NCBI GenBank assembly: GCA_958295665.1
Contig: OY282558.1
Span: 44,392,389 to 44,456,388, forward strand
DNA length: 64,000 nucleotides
Source of the DNA: Tipula vernalis
Lineage: Eukaryota > Arthropoda > Insecta > Diptera > Tipulidae
Direction: 5' to 3'
The first letter of the stretch is position 1; each line of letters starts with the position of its first letter. Below, piece after piece: positions 48,147 through 60,260 of this stretch. The position numbers were made by a program, and so were the translations under genes. The notes beneath the pieces are model-generated. The model was not told where the DNA came from. It made no database searches and was given only the letters and a program-made list of their open reading frames with translations.

Positions 48147-48258
48147 AGATCGAATAAAGTTGCAAGTAAATTGATTTCTGAATAATTGTAGAGCTGAAAC
48201 GATTGAGTGAGTGAATCGCGGCAACTCTTTTCAAACCGCGGCACATATTATAAAAAAA

Positions 48259-48790
48259 ATTGAGGTGTGGCCAACACACGACTTTCTTTTACGAACAGAG
48301 AATTTTGAGAAATTTTATTTTTTTCTTAATTTTTGGAAACATTTTGTATTAAGTAGTTTTTTGTAAACCTTATACTTCTTAAGATATTTGCAAAACAAAT
48401 TTTCTGGACCAAGGAAGTGGCCACTTCCGGTTAGCTGATTTGGAGTAAAATTCACTGGGACCTCCCAATTTATCAAAAAAGCTTAAATCTGAAGTTTCAG
48501 TTCGATGGATTAAACCATATGGGCTGTAGAGAGGACACAGACAGACTGACAGACTGACTGACTGACAGACTGACAGACTGACAGACTGACAGACTGACAG
48601 ACTGACAGACTGATGACAGACTGACAGACTGACAGACTGACAGACTGACAGACTGACAGACTGACAGACTGACAGACAGACAGACACCATTTCGAAACCC
48701 ATTTTTTCGGACAAATAAATCTCTAAAAATCTCGAGGTCCAAAATTTTCATGATTACTATACTTTATTTTATAAGAGTGAAAGAAACTAA
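48259..48790 (+). mobile_element. Helentron-like module D
   Basis: Starts TTGAGGTGTGGCCAACACAC like module A. The microsatellite (48541-48688) has about 18 units with internal GACTGACTG and TGATGACAG irregularities. It ends at AAACTAA and is followed directly by AAACCCTAATCC of satellite array 2. Confidence 0.85.
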
Positions 48791-49805
48791 AAAACCCTAA
48801 TCCATACGAATCGTTCGTTAAGTAAAAGTTCTGCAAAATTATGTTTTGGAAATCGCACTCAACTCTTAAGGGCCAATATCGGCCATTGCCAACAATGATG
48901 ATAACGGTTTGGCTAGCACATACAATAGGTCCCTCAAATACCTAGTTAGAAAACCCTAATCCATACGGATCGTTCGTTTAGTAAAAGTTCTACGAAATTA
49001 TTTTTTGGAAATCGCACTCAACTCCCAAGGACCACTAACGGCTATTGCCAACAATGATGACAAAGGTTTCGCTAGCACATAGAATAGGTCCCTTAATTAC
49101 CTAGTTAGAAAACCCTAATCCATACGGATCGTTCGTTTAGTAAAAGTTCTACGAAATTATTTTTTGGAAATCGCACTCAACTATGATGACAAATGTTTCG
49201 CTAGCACATGGAATAGGTCCCTTAATTATCTAATTAGAAAACCCTATTCCATAAGAATCGTTCGTTTAGCAAAAGTTCTGCAAAATTATTTTTTGAAAAT
49301 CGCATTCAACTCCCAAGGGCCAATATCGGCCATTGCCAACAATGATGACAAAGGTTTCGCTAGCACATGGAATAGGTCCCTTAATTACCTAGTTAAAAAA
49401 CCCTAATCCATACGGATCGTTCGTTTAGTAAAAGTTCTGCAAAATTATTTTTTGGAAATCGCATTCAAATCCTAAGGGCCAATATCAGCCATTGCCAACA
49501 ATGATGACAATGTTTGGCTAGCACATAGAATAGGTTCTTCAAATACCTAGTTAGAAAACCCTAATCCATACGGATCATTCGTTTAGTAAAAGTTCTACGA
49601 AATTACTTTTTGGAAATCGCACCCAACAATGATGAAAAGGTTTCGCTAGCACATGGAATAGGTCCCTTAATTACCTACTTAGTTAGAAAACCCTAATCCA
49701 TACGATACGTTCGTTTAGTAAAAGTTTAGCACATGGAATAGGTCCCTTAATTACCTAGTTAGAAAACCCTAATCCATACGAATCGTTTGTTTAGTAAAAG
49801 TTCGG
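48791..49805. repeat. satellite array 2, left part
   Basis: The same ~160-bp family as array 1, with the same 130-bp and 77-bp variants, beginning at the same position of the unit. Confidence 0.93.
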
Positions 49806-50261
49806 CAACAAAAAAATTAATAAAGTAAAAATTAGCGTACACAGAAATAGAGCTGTGTGAATATTGTGAAGAAGAAAAATTGTAAAAGAATTCATCTGTG
49901 TTAGTTATGATTCGCTAATACTTAAACGCACAGCACATTCTGTATATATAGAATGTAAATTGTGATATAATCAGTCCAGTCGCCGCGGCCTGATGAGATG
50001 ATTGATTTTTTCATAATCATAAGCTCATCAGTTCGAAACTGGATTGAATTCTCTTACAATCTTCGGAACATACTCGTATTAAAATCATATAATTAAATAA
50101 ATAGAATTACGTCTATTAGTCGGTTTCGTTGAATTACTGTTCGTAAATACTAATATACTTCTCGTATTAATCGAAACACAATTAAAATGGTCTAACCACC
50201 GGTAGCATATTAGATATTACATGAATTAATATTCAACAAAAAAATTAATAAAGTAAAAAAA
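49806..50261. mobile_element. insertion in array 2, flanked by ~25-bp direct repeats, with tRNA-like core
   Basis: CAACAAAAAAATTAATAAAG(TAAAAA) occurs at 49806-49831 and again at 50233-50258. Between them lies GTCGCCGCGGCC...TTCATAATCATAAGCTCATC and AGTTCGAAACTGG (49980-50042), which can pair as anticodon-like and T-like arms. This suggests a SINE or tRNA pseudogene with a long target duplication, but the ends are not typical and the nature is uncertain. Confidence 0.45.
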
Positions 50262-50399
50262 AAAGTTAGAAAACCCTAATCCATACGGATCGTTCGTTTA
50301 ATAAAAGTTCTACGAAATTATTCTTTGGAAATCGCACTCAACAATGATGATAAAGATTTCGCTAGCACATGGAATAGGTCTCTTAATTACCTAGTTAAA
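50262..50399. repeat. satellite array 2, last unit
   Basis: A 130-bp variant almost identical to the last unit of array 1, with the same junction CCTAGTTAAAATTGGGGTGT into the following module. Confidence 0.93.
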
Positions 50400-50900
50400 A
50401 TTGGGGTGTGGTCAACACACGCCTTTGTTTTACGAACACAGAATTTTGAGAAATTTTATTTTTTTCTTAATTTTTTTTTTTAATTTTTATTTTTTATTTT
50501 TAATTTTTATTTTTTATTTTTATTTGTTTTTAATTTTTGGAAACATTTTGTATTAAGTCGTTTTTTGTAAACCTTATACTTTTTAAGATATTTGCAAAAC
50601 AAATTTTCTGGACCATGGGAGTGGCCACTTCCGGTTAGCCGATTTGGAGTAAAATTCTCTGGAACTTCCCAATTTATCAAAAAAGCTTAAATCTGAAGTT
50701 TCAGTTCGATTGATTAAACCATATGGGCTGTAGAGAGGACACAGACAGACTGACAGACTGACAGACAGACAGACAGACACCATTTCGAAACCCACTTTTT
50801 CGAACTCAGGGGACCTCAAAACAAATAAATCTCTAAAAATCTCAAGGTCCAAAATTTTCATGATTACTATACTTTATTTTACTAGAGTAAAAGAAAGTAA
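50400..50900 (+). mobile_element. Helentron-like module E
   Basis: Closest to module B (GGGGTGTGGTCAACACACGC start, short microsatellite of about three units, intact TTTTACTAGAGTAAAAGAAAG hairpin). Confidence 0.88.
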
Positions 50901-53900
50901 AACTATCATCGTCTCTTCCTAGTATGAAGATTACAGCACCTAAGAACAATGAATTATGGAAATTGGATCTTGTCGATTCACATTTGATCATAACCGTGAG
51001 CAGAATCTCAACGTCAACGTCGGTTGACTACAGAACTATGTAATATTCTGTATCCTATTGTTATGGTGCCGGTTGAGAGCTGGGTGAATATAAATGTCAG
51101 GCAAGTGTTATATCACTACGGAGGGATCAAGCTGCAACTAAATTAGAACAAACAGTTTTGTTGATACTTAAATTTATTCTACAATAATAACTTCTTAGAA
51201 TTACATTGATCAATTATACCATTGGGTCTTTAACATAATTGCCAAAAACCATTAAAACATAATGTTTTCCAACTGTGCTATAATAGTTAAATGTTGAACT
51301 CTGTTGAACTGCAGTACAATAGGGTTCACATTAAATTTTATACAACATGGTTTCAACATGATATTTTGAAGTTATCTTGTCAGTACGGAAAATAAAGAAC
51401 ATGTAGAAAAATCATCCTTCCACCCAAATGCTTCAGATTTAACTAATTTTATTAGATCATAAACAAAGCTCGAGTTGCTACATCCCTTTAAAGCAACTAA
51501 GAAACATATGCGATTTTAGAAACGCACAAGCTACGATAACATTGATGCTATAGAAATTTCAGAATCGAAGCAAAGTATTATGCAGAGATTAACGATGAGA
51601 ATTATGCATTTCGAAACAGATTCTTGTCATCCTATTCAAAAATCTCGACAACCGTACCAAGGCTGTAATGTTTTTTTTTAAGTTATGCAAATACCACAGC
51701 ACACTACAGGATGAATAACATGAGATATTGAAATGTATGATAATCCAAACATAATCAACTGGTTTTATAATATGTGTAAAAGCAGAAAACAGGACAATAT
51801 TTCTGTTGTCAGATAAAACCGTTAGTACATCCTAACCACTTATAAACTTAATCCGAATATTATTTATTCGAACCCCACAGAAAAACAACATCAAAAAAAA
51901 AAAAAAGTTATGTTACCCATAAAATGTCTAAAAGTTTATGCAAATTTGTCATTTAATTATATACTAAAAAATGTTGAGTTAGGTTGAGTTAGGGCTCGCA
52001 TTTCGAATTTTTTTTAAGCTTTCATGTATGTTTTCCTGGTAATAGTTTTGTATTGTTTATGTTATATGGATAATGGATTGTATATACATATTTCACTTGC
52101 ATATATACGTATAAATAACTTCAACCTTAACAAAAACAGCAACTACTATACGAGGATAAATACAAGTACAATAATAATAAAATTAAAATTTTTTTTTTGT
52201 GTCATCAGACATTACACAAATAATGAAAAATATGTTGATTTTGTCCCAAAAACCAAAACAAGTTTTATTACTCCCACAGCTAGTAAATGCTACTACCTCT
52301 ACCTACTGTTCCTATATACACACACACAGTATATACAACACTAACAGGAAATCAATATTTTGTGGTTGAATTTTTTTTTTTTACATACATACACAACAAG
52401 GTGAAAAACATTTAGTTTTCACTCGTTCAAAATCACATCCATTTCATCAGATCATTAAAATTGGAAAAATTTGCAATCAACAAGGATGTTCGGAAAAGAT
52501 ACACATACAACAAACTGCTACGTACATATATATTCACAGGTATCTTTCGTGTATATCGCTGTGAATGATGATTTTAAATTATATGCGAAAAAGCTCGTAA
52601 ACAAATACTCATCACAAAATATCAAAAATGTATGTGTATGTATGTATAGCTTTTCGAATGTGTTCATATAAAATTCATATAAATTAGGATCAAAAATCAA
52701 GAAAAAGCTTTTTTTATTTTATTTTATTCAATTTGATTTCTTAAAGAAGGAATAAAAACTTTTTTCCCTTCGAGATTATTGTCATTTACACTTCTGCTGT
52801 GAGAGATGGAATTTGATTTACGATTTAAAATTCGGGAATATATAAAAGAAGAAAAGCTCTACGCTTGTAAAATTGAAATGATTTATATATTTGTTGGAAT
52901 CAAGTTTTTTAACAATGCCTAAGTAATAGCATTATTAAATGTATTATACCCATGTGGCCGTAATACGGGATGGGGATTTCAATTTACAATTGTCATAATT
53001 TCAATTGGAAATTTTAATCATGCGTTGAAACAGATTTAGATTGATATATGTATATTATTTATGTGGAGATTAAATGTAATTTGTGAAACTGATAAATGAT
53101 TTTTAACGTTTTTAAATCCAGCAATTAAAATGTCAATCCGGATTATTGAGTTTTGGAAATATGTACGAATACCGCAGTTGAAAATCAACCTCATTGTCGC
53201 ATACATTTCTCTGCATCTAGATTTAAATTTAGACACTTGTCAACAACCTTTGTTGGCAAGATACATTTTTTGTTTGCATTTTCGTACATCACGCTACCAC
53301 ATGCAAAAGCTTAAATTTGCTGTAAAAATAGAGGAAAAAAGCAATTTGAGTCTTGCATGCAAGCGAGAATGTTAGACTGCAGAAAATGAAATTATTTGTA
53401 CCTCTTCGGTCAAAATCTTGGTTCAGAAATTGTTAATATTTTAAAGTATGTAAGCTGTCTTTTGTTCTGTGGTTGTGACTTTGGTTTAAAATACAACCAA
53501 AAATTCGATATTTAAATTGGTTTAAATTTCTGTTTCAACAACAACTTAACGTTTTTGGTTTGTTTTGTTTTTCTGTGAATTCGAGGATTGATCAAATTGA
53601 TATTTGATGAACAAATCATAATTTTAGATTCAATACATAAAAATGGTTGAGCAAACAATATATAGAGTACGAAAAATTTTTATTTATAAACTCAATTAGA
53701 ATCAAATTTTGAATACCTATTCAATATATAATTTGGATTAATCGAAAATTCTGAAAATCTCAAATTTCCATAACCTCATCTCTGCTAAGATCATATGTAT
53801 AACTTTGTGTTTTGCTTAATTTAACACCAAGCAATATTAATTCAACACCAAACCAATTTCAAATAATTTTAAAAGTCTCTGATTAGCCATGGGACTTCAA

Positions 53901-54708
53901 CTCGGTGATTTGATTATTTGCAATCTTGTAGTACCATTTATGTAGGTACTGATCCTTTGGATTCGCTTATATTGTGGGCTGTGAATTGAGGTTAATTTTC
54001 ATTAATTTTTATTGTTTTTAATTTTATTTAGTTTTGGTGTTTAAGTACAAAAATTTCGATACAAAAAGAAACGTGTTTTCTCTTCAAGAAATTTTATGTA
54101 ATGTCGACACACACAGAAAATCAAAACACCACTACCGTTTAAAATCAATGTGGTTAACTACTGCACTCTATTTGTGTGTACGACTTAAAAATCCTATAAA
54201 ATACTGAAAATATCGACATATAAGCAATTCTGTAGCATCACGTAACTGCAACGCCTTGTAAATTTAGACTATATCGAGAAACTCGCTTAGACACGAAAAA
54301 TATCAAATCATTTTTGGTACCATCGCGAAATCTCGAAACAATTAGAATCCTAGAATAACCTTGAACAATTTCCTTAAGACCTCACCTAATTCAATGTTCA
54401 ATCCAATCCAAACTAAACCCTAGTAATCTCGTTACTAAGCAAATTTTATTTTTTCCCAGATTTGGTTTATTTTCCAAAATGCTAACAATTTTTCAGATTC
54501 TCAAATAAAAAGAGGAAATCAATACTAACGATAAAAACTGGTTCCCAAATATTTTGTTTCTTTATTTGAAAATTGCTTAATTATTTTGCCCCTAACCTAT
54601 CGAAACAAATCTCGAATCCATTTAAAATTCTCGAAAAAATCGAAAATCCCGTTTTAGCTGTAATTCAGTAACACGCAACGTTAAAATTCGAGAACCCCAA
54701 TTGCATAT
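50901..54708. other. 3.8-kb AT-rich spacer
   Basis: Open frames at 52024-52344, 52471-52671 and 53130-53375 have no family resemblance and AT-driven composition. No repeat pair was recognised. Confidence 0.5.
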
Positions 54709-55178
54709 TGTTACGTTTTTGCCTTGTCAATTAAAGCTCGTATCACTGGATTTTGAATAAAACAAAATCAATTCAATTTATTTATGTCATACAAAAATTA
54801 TAACAACACTATTTACTAACGATAATTCACAAAATCACTTTAAATAATTTTCACACAATTTTACTGTTCACTTATAATTTTTATTTCGCACTACAACACT
54901 TTTTAAATCACCTTTTAATTACCTTAATTACGCTTTCCAAATATTTCTAATAATCTTACAAGTTTACTCTATCGCGTTCCAAATACTAATAACCGAATTC
55001 GATCTTGTTCGCCTTTTTATATACACAAACCAAATTTATCGAAATTTCATGACTTTTCCAGTACTAATAGTTTAGAAACATTTAGAACTGTTTTATCATG
55101 GAAAACTCCATTTAGTACAGTAAAACATTGTGCTATTAGTTTAACTTATTCTATCAAACGCTAGGTGTCACCGTCACA
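54709..55178 (-). mobile_element. solo LTR, Gypsy family, minus orientation
   Basis: On the minus strand it starts TGTGACGGTGACACCTAGCG and ends CAAAAACGTAACA (TG...CA), with TATATAAAAAGGCGAAC as TATA region. No internal region adjoins it; a plus-oriented LTR follows 9 bp later. Confidence 0.88.
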
Positions 55179-55187
55179 ATATAGTAC

Positions 55188-55630
55188 TGTGACGGTGACA
55201 CCTAGCGTGTGATAGAATAAATTAAATTAATAGCTCAATGTTAAACTGTACTAAAATGGAATTTTCCGTGATAAAATTGTTCTACACTATTCTAACTGGA
55301 AAAGTCATGAACTTTCGAGAAGCTTGGTTTGTGTATATAAAAAGGCGAACGAGATCGAATTGGATTAGTAATATTTGGTAAGCGATAGTGTGAAGATTAA
55401 AAGGATTTAAAAAGTGATTTAAAAAGTGTTTTAGTGTAAAATAAAAAGTAAAAGTGATCAGTAAGACTTGAAAATAATTTATATAAAGTAATTTTGTAAA
55501 TTTTTATTGATAAACTGTGTTGTAATAAATTTTGTGAAATAAATAAATTCGTTGGATATAAATTAAATTGATTTTGTATTATTCACAATCCAGTGATACG
55601 AACCTTATTTGACAAGGCAAAAACGTAACA
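55188..55630 (+). repeat. 5' LTR
   Basis: TGTGACGG...CGTAACA. The TATA box TATATAAAAAGG lies at about 55337-55348. Confidence 0.9.
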
Positions 55631-55667
55631 TTGGTGACAGCGGTGGGATTGTGAATAAGAAAAAAAA

Positions 55668-56814
55668 ATGATTCTCAACGAATTAAAAGTTCCAGAATTA
55701 AAAAGAGAACTAGAGAAACGGGGTTTGGCTACTGATGGTAATAAAGCAGCTTTACAAGTGGGACTACGTGACGCCATGGAGAAAGAAGGGTTGAATGCTG
55801 ACCATTATGATTTTGGCGTGGAAGTAACGAATGCGGCAACTGTAGAGAAAGAAGGAGATAAACAACCATCAGCCGAAACAACACAACCACCATCTGGAAG
55901 TTTCGATTTGTCGCAGTTAATCGCTGCTATAAACCAGTAAAGCCAAGAAATTAAACACGAAATGAAACAACAAATAGAGAAAATTGAACTACCAATCCAG
56001 GAAATTACAGATGGGCAAAAGAGAGTGGACGAGAAACTTATCGAGTTATCCACCTCCCTACGTGACGAAGTAGATAAATTGCATACTGAAATTCAACATG
56101 CTAAACCGGAATTTTAAATGGAGATTCAAGATATAGAACATAAATTACAAGCTGAATTTCAAACAGAGCTTCAACGTCTCGAGAAAGAACTGACTGACGC
56201 CAAGGCAAGTGGAACAACGACGCAAGTGGTTCAAACCGTTGAATCAGTTAAGTTAAAACCACCAAACTTCGACGGTACAACATCTTTCGGCAGCCAATCA
56301 AAACCGTTGGAATGAAGAACATCTTGTCGCAGCGCTAATTGTGGCCCTAAACGGTGAAGCAGCGGAGTCCTTACAAACCATTCCAGAAAAGGATCGCAAC
56401 AGTTATCTCGAAATTATGAAGGCTCTGGATAGGAAGTACGGCAGTGATCACAAGCGGGAAATCTATCGAATGGAATTGAAAAGCCGCTACCAAAAGGGAG
56501 GAGAATCGCTGCAGGAATTTTCATCGGCAATCGAGCGATTAGTACATCTAGCACATACCAGCACGTCGGCTGATTATGTGGAAAGGCTAAAAATTGACGC
56601 ATTCATTGACGGCATCCGAGATCCAGAAACACGCAAGGCGGTGATGTTATCACCTAAAGCAACGTTTGCGGAAACCGTTGCGTTTGCGTTCACGATCGAG
56701 GCTGTGCAGAACTTCACCAGACCGTTATTATTTAGGCACCAAATGAATTCAGACACGAACGGCAGCAGGGAGCGAATGGTACCGACAGTCGGAAGAGACA
56801 GGCTTAGGTGTTGA
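55668..56814 (+). pseudogene. Gypsy Gag with amino-terminal SAP-like motif
   Basis: Residues 1-40 (LKVPELKRELEKRGLATDGN, then KAALQ) match the SAP motif, a helix-extended loop-helix found in DNA-binding nuclear proteins. A charged coiled-coil stretch follows (55940-56230: HEMKQQIEKIELPIQEI..., LEKELTDAKASG). From 56341 the capsid-like region is clear: ALNGEAAESLQTIPEKDRNS, KYGSDHKREIYRMELKSRYQ, VERLKIDAFIDGIRDPETRK. Breaks: stops TAA at 55938-55940 and 56115-56117, and a deletion with frameshift near 56285-56300 after GTTSF. Gag would package the RNA. The start is the ATG at 55668, 38 bases after the LTR. Confidence 0.85.
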
Positions 56815-57691
56815 AAATGTGACAAGTTGGGTCACATCTCAATAGACTGCCGGAGTGTTATACAGAGAAAAATGAGATCGTCACCTTTTATGCGGACAAA
56901 CGCCGAACGGTCGGAACAAAGGTCTAGAAGCAGCGAGCGAAGATGTTGGGTATGTAACAGGATTGGCCACATCTCGCGAGATTGTTTGGAAGCAAGAGGA
57001 AAGCGGCACGGATTACCATCTTTTATGGAAAGAACACGAAGAGGAGAGCAGGAATTGGAAGAGCGGATGGCAACAGTCGGTAAAGTGGAAAGGGTAGAAG
57101 TCAGTTTGAAGGAACCGAAGCTGGCTTCGCCGTCTGGTTGCCCCATAACATTCATCCCTGTTACGAGTGAAGCACTAGGCGGAAGCAGCGTCACTGTTAG
57201 GGGCGGTGTTGATGGGAGGAAGTGTATTATTATGCTGGATACCGGAGTAACCCACACAATTGTTCGGAAAGATTTGATCGCAGGAGCAGTGCAGCTGGTT
57301 GATGGGTTAGAATTAAGAATGGCAAATGGGGAGAGTGCAATGATTAACGGGGGAAAAAATCGTGAGCATAAAGATCGGCGAAACTCTTTTCCCACACGAA
57401 GTTCTGGTCGCAGACATTGTGGATAAGGTCATTTTGGGAACGGACTTCATGAGGATGAATGGCTTTGTGTTGCATTTTGGACGAGGAATATTGAGCAGCG
57501 TTAACATCGAGCTGAATCTTAAATTTAACGGTATGGATGCCACAGTAAGGCGAGTAACAATTAGTCATTGCGAGGAGCTGCCATCGAAATCTGAAACAAT
57601 TGTTGAGGAAACCAATGAACACCAGGTTAAGCAGATATTAAGAATGGCCGAGTTGTGCGAAGTAGAGTGCAAGTGTCGGGCAACAGGATGA
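56815..57691 (+). pseudogene. Gypsy nucleocapsid zinc knuckles and aspartic protease
   Basis: Two CCHC knuckles: the first has TGA in its second position (RC, stop, KCDKLGHISIDC, stop at 56812-56814), the second CWVCNRIGHISRDC is intact (56944-56985). The protease follows: CIIMLDTGVTHTIV (57222-57263) holds the active-site DTG, though followed by V instead of the usual A/S. ELRMANGESA comes next, then a frameshift at a GGGGGAAAAAAT run (57350-57361). The flap and C-terminal part HEVLVADIVDKVILGTDFMR continue in the other frame. Protease would mature Gag-Pol; here it is split. Confidence 0.87.
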
Positions 57692-57924
57692 AAACTCGAT
57701 GTGCCATACGGGCAAATAGCCAAGGATTACACGAAAGGCAATTGGTGTGGCTTGACAATTCGCAACAAAAGAAGGAGGATTTATCGACGAAACTGCAACC
57801 TGTATGGACGGCACCCTACAGGACTAGGAAAGGACAAGGAGGTAAACCAAAGGTGGTGCATTTGGAGAGGCTGGCCCTATACAGAGGAGGTGATTTGGGT
57901 CCTATTCGGGACGAACAGGCTTAG
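57655..57924 (+). pseudogene. Gypsy integrase carboxyl-terminal remnant
   Basis: MKTRCAIRANSQGLHERQLV then WLDN...KKEDLSTKLQPVWTAPY is the integrase tail with its GPY/F-like site (TAPY). It ends KPKVVHLERLALYRGGD and RDEQA just before the purine tract. It joins the protease end directly, marking the internal deletion. Confidence 0.85.
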
Positions 57925-57935
57925 GTGGGGGGTAG

Positions 57936-58413
57936 TGTGACGGTGACACCTAGTGTGTAATAGAATAAGTTAAAATTAATAGCTCAATGTTAAACTGTAC
58001 TAAAATGGAATTTTCCATGATAAAATTGTTCTACACTATTCTAACTGGAAAAGTCACTATCGAGAAGCTTGGTTTGTGTATATAAAAAGACGATCGAATT
58101 GGATTATTCGTATTTGGTACGCGATAGAGTAAACTTGTAAAATTATTAGTAGTATTTGGAAAGCGACAGTGTGAAAATTAAAAAGTAATTAAAAAGTGAT
58201 TTAAAAAGTGTTGTAGTGCGAAATAAAAATTATAAGTGAATAGTAAAATTGTGTAAAAGTTATTTAAAGAGATTTTGTGAATTTTTATTGATAAACTGTG
58301 TTGTAATAATTCTTTTGTGAAATAAATAAATTCGTTGGGGATAAATTAAATTGATTTTGTATTATTCACAATCCAGTGATACGAACCTTGAGTGACAAGG
58401 CAAAAACGTAACA
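57936..58413 (+). repeat. 3' LTR
   Basis: TGTGACGG...CGTAACA, longer than the 5' LTR by an internal segment near 58125-58170 that partly duplicates ATTTGGAAAGCGACAGTG. Confidence 0.9.
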
Positions 58414-58419
58414 ATACAT

Positions 58420-58840
58420 TGTTACGGTGACACCTAGGGTAGAATAGAATAAGTTAATTATTAGCGCAAAGTTAGCTACTAGTGACACCTATGTTAGGGT
58501 ATTTGAATTTAATTAAGTAAAATGAGAAAATTTTTCATGCTGAAAACTGTTCTACTTTGTGCTAAACATTACTGGAAAAAGCATAACAATGAAAAGGCCG
58601 AATGACATCGAATTGGATTATTATTCGTATTTGGAACGCGATAGTGCAAAGATTAAGCTTAATGATTTAAAAAGTGGTTAAGTGCAAAATAAATGTTATA
58701 AGTGTAAGTGAAAATAATCCGAATATTGTAATAATAAGTTATTTTGTGAATTATTGTTGATAATTGTGTTGAATAAATAAATTTGTTTGTAATAAATTGA
58801 AGTGGTTTGTTTTTTCACAGTTCTGTGATTCGAAAATACC
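58420..58840 (+). mobile_element. diverged related solo LTR
   Basis: TGTTACGGTGACACCTAGGG start, GCGATAGTGCAAAGATTAAG and TTGTGTTGAATAAATAAATT follow in LTR order, 6 bp after the previous 3' LTR. The end is eroded (about TTCTGTGATTCG). Represents an older subfamily. Confidence 0.75.
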
Positions 58841-60030
58841 GAATCCCAAAATCTGTACGTCTGGTGGTCGGTTATGTAAGCATTATACGAGTTTCGAGAA
58901 TTTTTATCGAAATTGCGACAGAATGCTATTATGTAAAACAAGTTGCAACACTGAAGATTTAGGTGTACTATGAGAACGAGTGGCGAGAACGAATACTTCT
59001 TTTTCACATCCAAGTGAAGATGCAATATTATTGGACGTACGAATATTAACCGATACGGAGCGCATTTGCTTAAAACCATGTCATTCTTTTACAACTACCC
59101 ATAAACATAAGATGACGTGAATTTACTAACAAGTAACCATACCCCAATACCGTTCACCGATTCGAATGAAACATTAAAAATAAAAAATAAGAGAAATATG
59201 TTTTTTTAGTGGCGGAATAATAGGTTTAGTGGGTGAAAACTACCCCTAAAGTTCACCCCTCAAATACATTTTTGCAGATACCTTAATACCAAAAATGGTA
59301 ATTACTTCTTAAAATTGAACTGCAGGGGTTGTATCCCGTATTTTTTAGGGGTGAGATCGTACTATATGAAAAATTGACTTTAAAGTGTTTCGGTATTGCT
59401 CTCAAAACAACCACTTACTGGGGTAAACTACCCCTATCACAAATAAACTACTTGAGTTTTTTCTACCAACAAGTTTTGCACGAAAATTGATATACGGGGG
59501 TTTCGGGAGTTTAATCCGTTATCAGATCGGTCAATTCCATTGACATATTTCAAGAATCGTCCTGAAACCAAAACAAAACGGAAATAACTTCATAATAATT
59601 TATTTTATAATAATATTAATAAATGGCTGGCCAAGGCTGGAAATAGAGTGTCAACAATCTCACCTCTGTAACTAACCGATTAGGACCAAATCCTCCTTGT
59701 TGGTCCCGTAAATTTCCTCCGCTAACGGATTTACCCTTCCCAATACAATGTAAGATAATTTCAACGCTATACAAACACAACCCTACAAACGGTACTCATT
59801 TCATGAGATCAGTAATCGGCTTTCACAATGGTGTTGCTGGCAAGATCTTGTAATGCTATTTCTTATCTCCTCTCGCATTCTCTACCAGTTGACCGTTACA
59901 AAATTTACCTCGTGCTGACGCAATTTCATTCTATTTTTGCCGCTAGGGTTAACTAGCTTGTCTATATTCAATTTTTTCTAGGATATAGCCACCCAACGTT
60001 AGCCGATGGCTGTGCACATAATCAAGACAT
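58841..60030. other. spacer; copy of a diverged dispersed repeat at 58858-58950
   Basis: 58858-58950 resembles the complement of 21430-21560. The rest (for example ACTACCCCTAAAGTTCACCC at 59240) is unrecognised. Confidence 0.45.
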
Positions 60031-60039
60031 TCTCAACGT

Positions 60040-60260
60040 GTTTAAATTTAAAGGCCAAACACCCATTTATTACTCAAGTACTCCAAATAGTTATCCTTAA
60101 GAGGCAGGGGATAGCCGTCTCGAATAATAATTTTATTTAAGGTTATGATTATCCACTCACATACTTCTCTCATGATTCTTCTTTCTAACCAATTCAATGC
60201 GTGATGCATAAGGGGACTCTCTCGATCTAACAATCCCCTTATGCAATAAATCTCGTCTGA
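60040..60260 (-). pseudogene. Gypsy-type reverse transcriptase scrap
   Basis: On the minus strand RESPYASRIELVRKKN (about 60220-60170), then a CVDYxxLNK-like block with a stop, then IIIRDGYPLPL and DNYLEYLSNKWVF (60125-60055). This is RT fingers and palm entry (normally ..YASPIVLVRKKNG..CVDYRALNK..RD.YPLP). The YxDD site is absent. One frame change is needed. Confidence 0.75.

Larger units (their letters stand above)
55188..58413 (+). mobile_element. non-autonomous Gypsy element (gag-protease only, RT/RNase H/integrase core deleted)
   Basis: Two LTRs (55188-55630 and 57936-58413) flank 2.3 kb of internal sequence. The primer-binding candidate TTGGTGACAGCGGTGGGA follows the 5' LTR and a purine-rich tract AGGTGGGGGGTAG precedes the 3' LTR. 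Inside are gag, protease and the last ~85 codons of integrase; the join at about 57685-57700 removes RT, RNase H and the integrase core (normally about 3 kb). The LTRs differ by an indel of about 35 bp and substitutions, so the insertion is old. No clean target duplication is left. Confidence 0.9.

Noticed and set aside
49995..50042. Hammerhead-ribozyme-like CTGATGAG...CGAAAC
   Set aside because: The segment between the two cores does not form a proper stem II and no stem III/cleavage site is placed correctly; a tRNA-like fold explains the sequence better.
52024..52344. 106-codon plus-strand frame
   Set aside because: Tyr/Asn/Ile-rich translation of AT-rich DNA without homology cues.
56832..57395. 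187-codon minus-strand frame
   Set aside because: Antisense shadow of the Gypsy nucleocapsid and protease.
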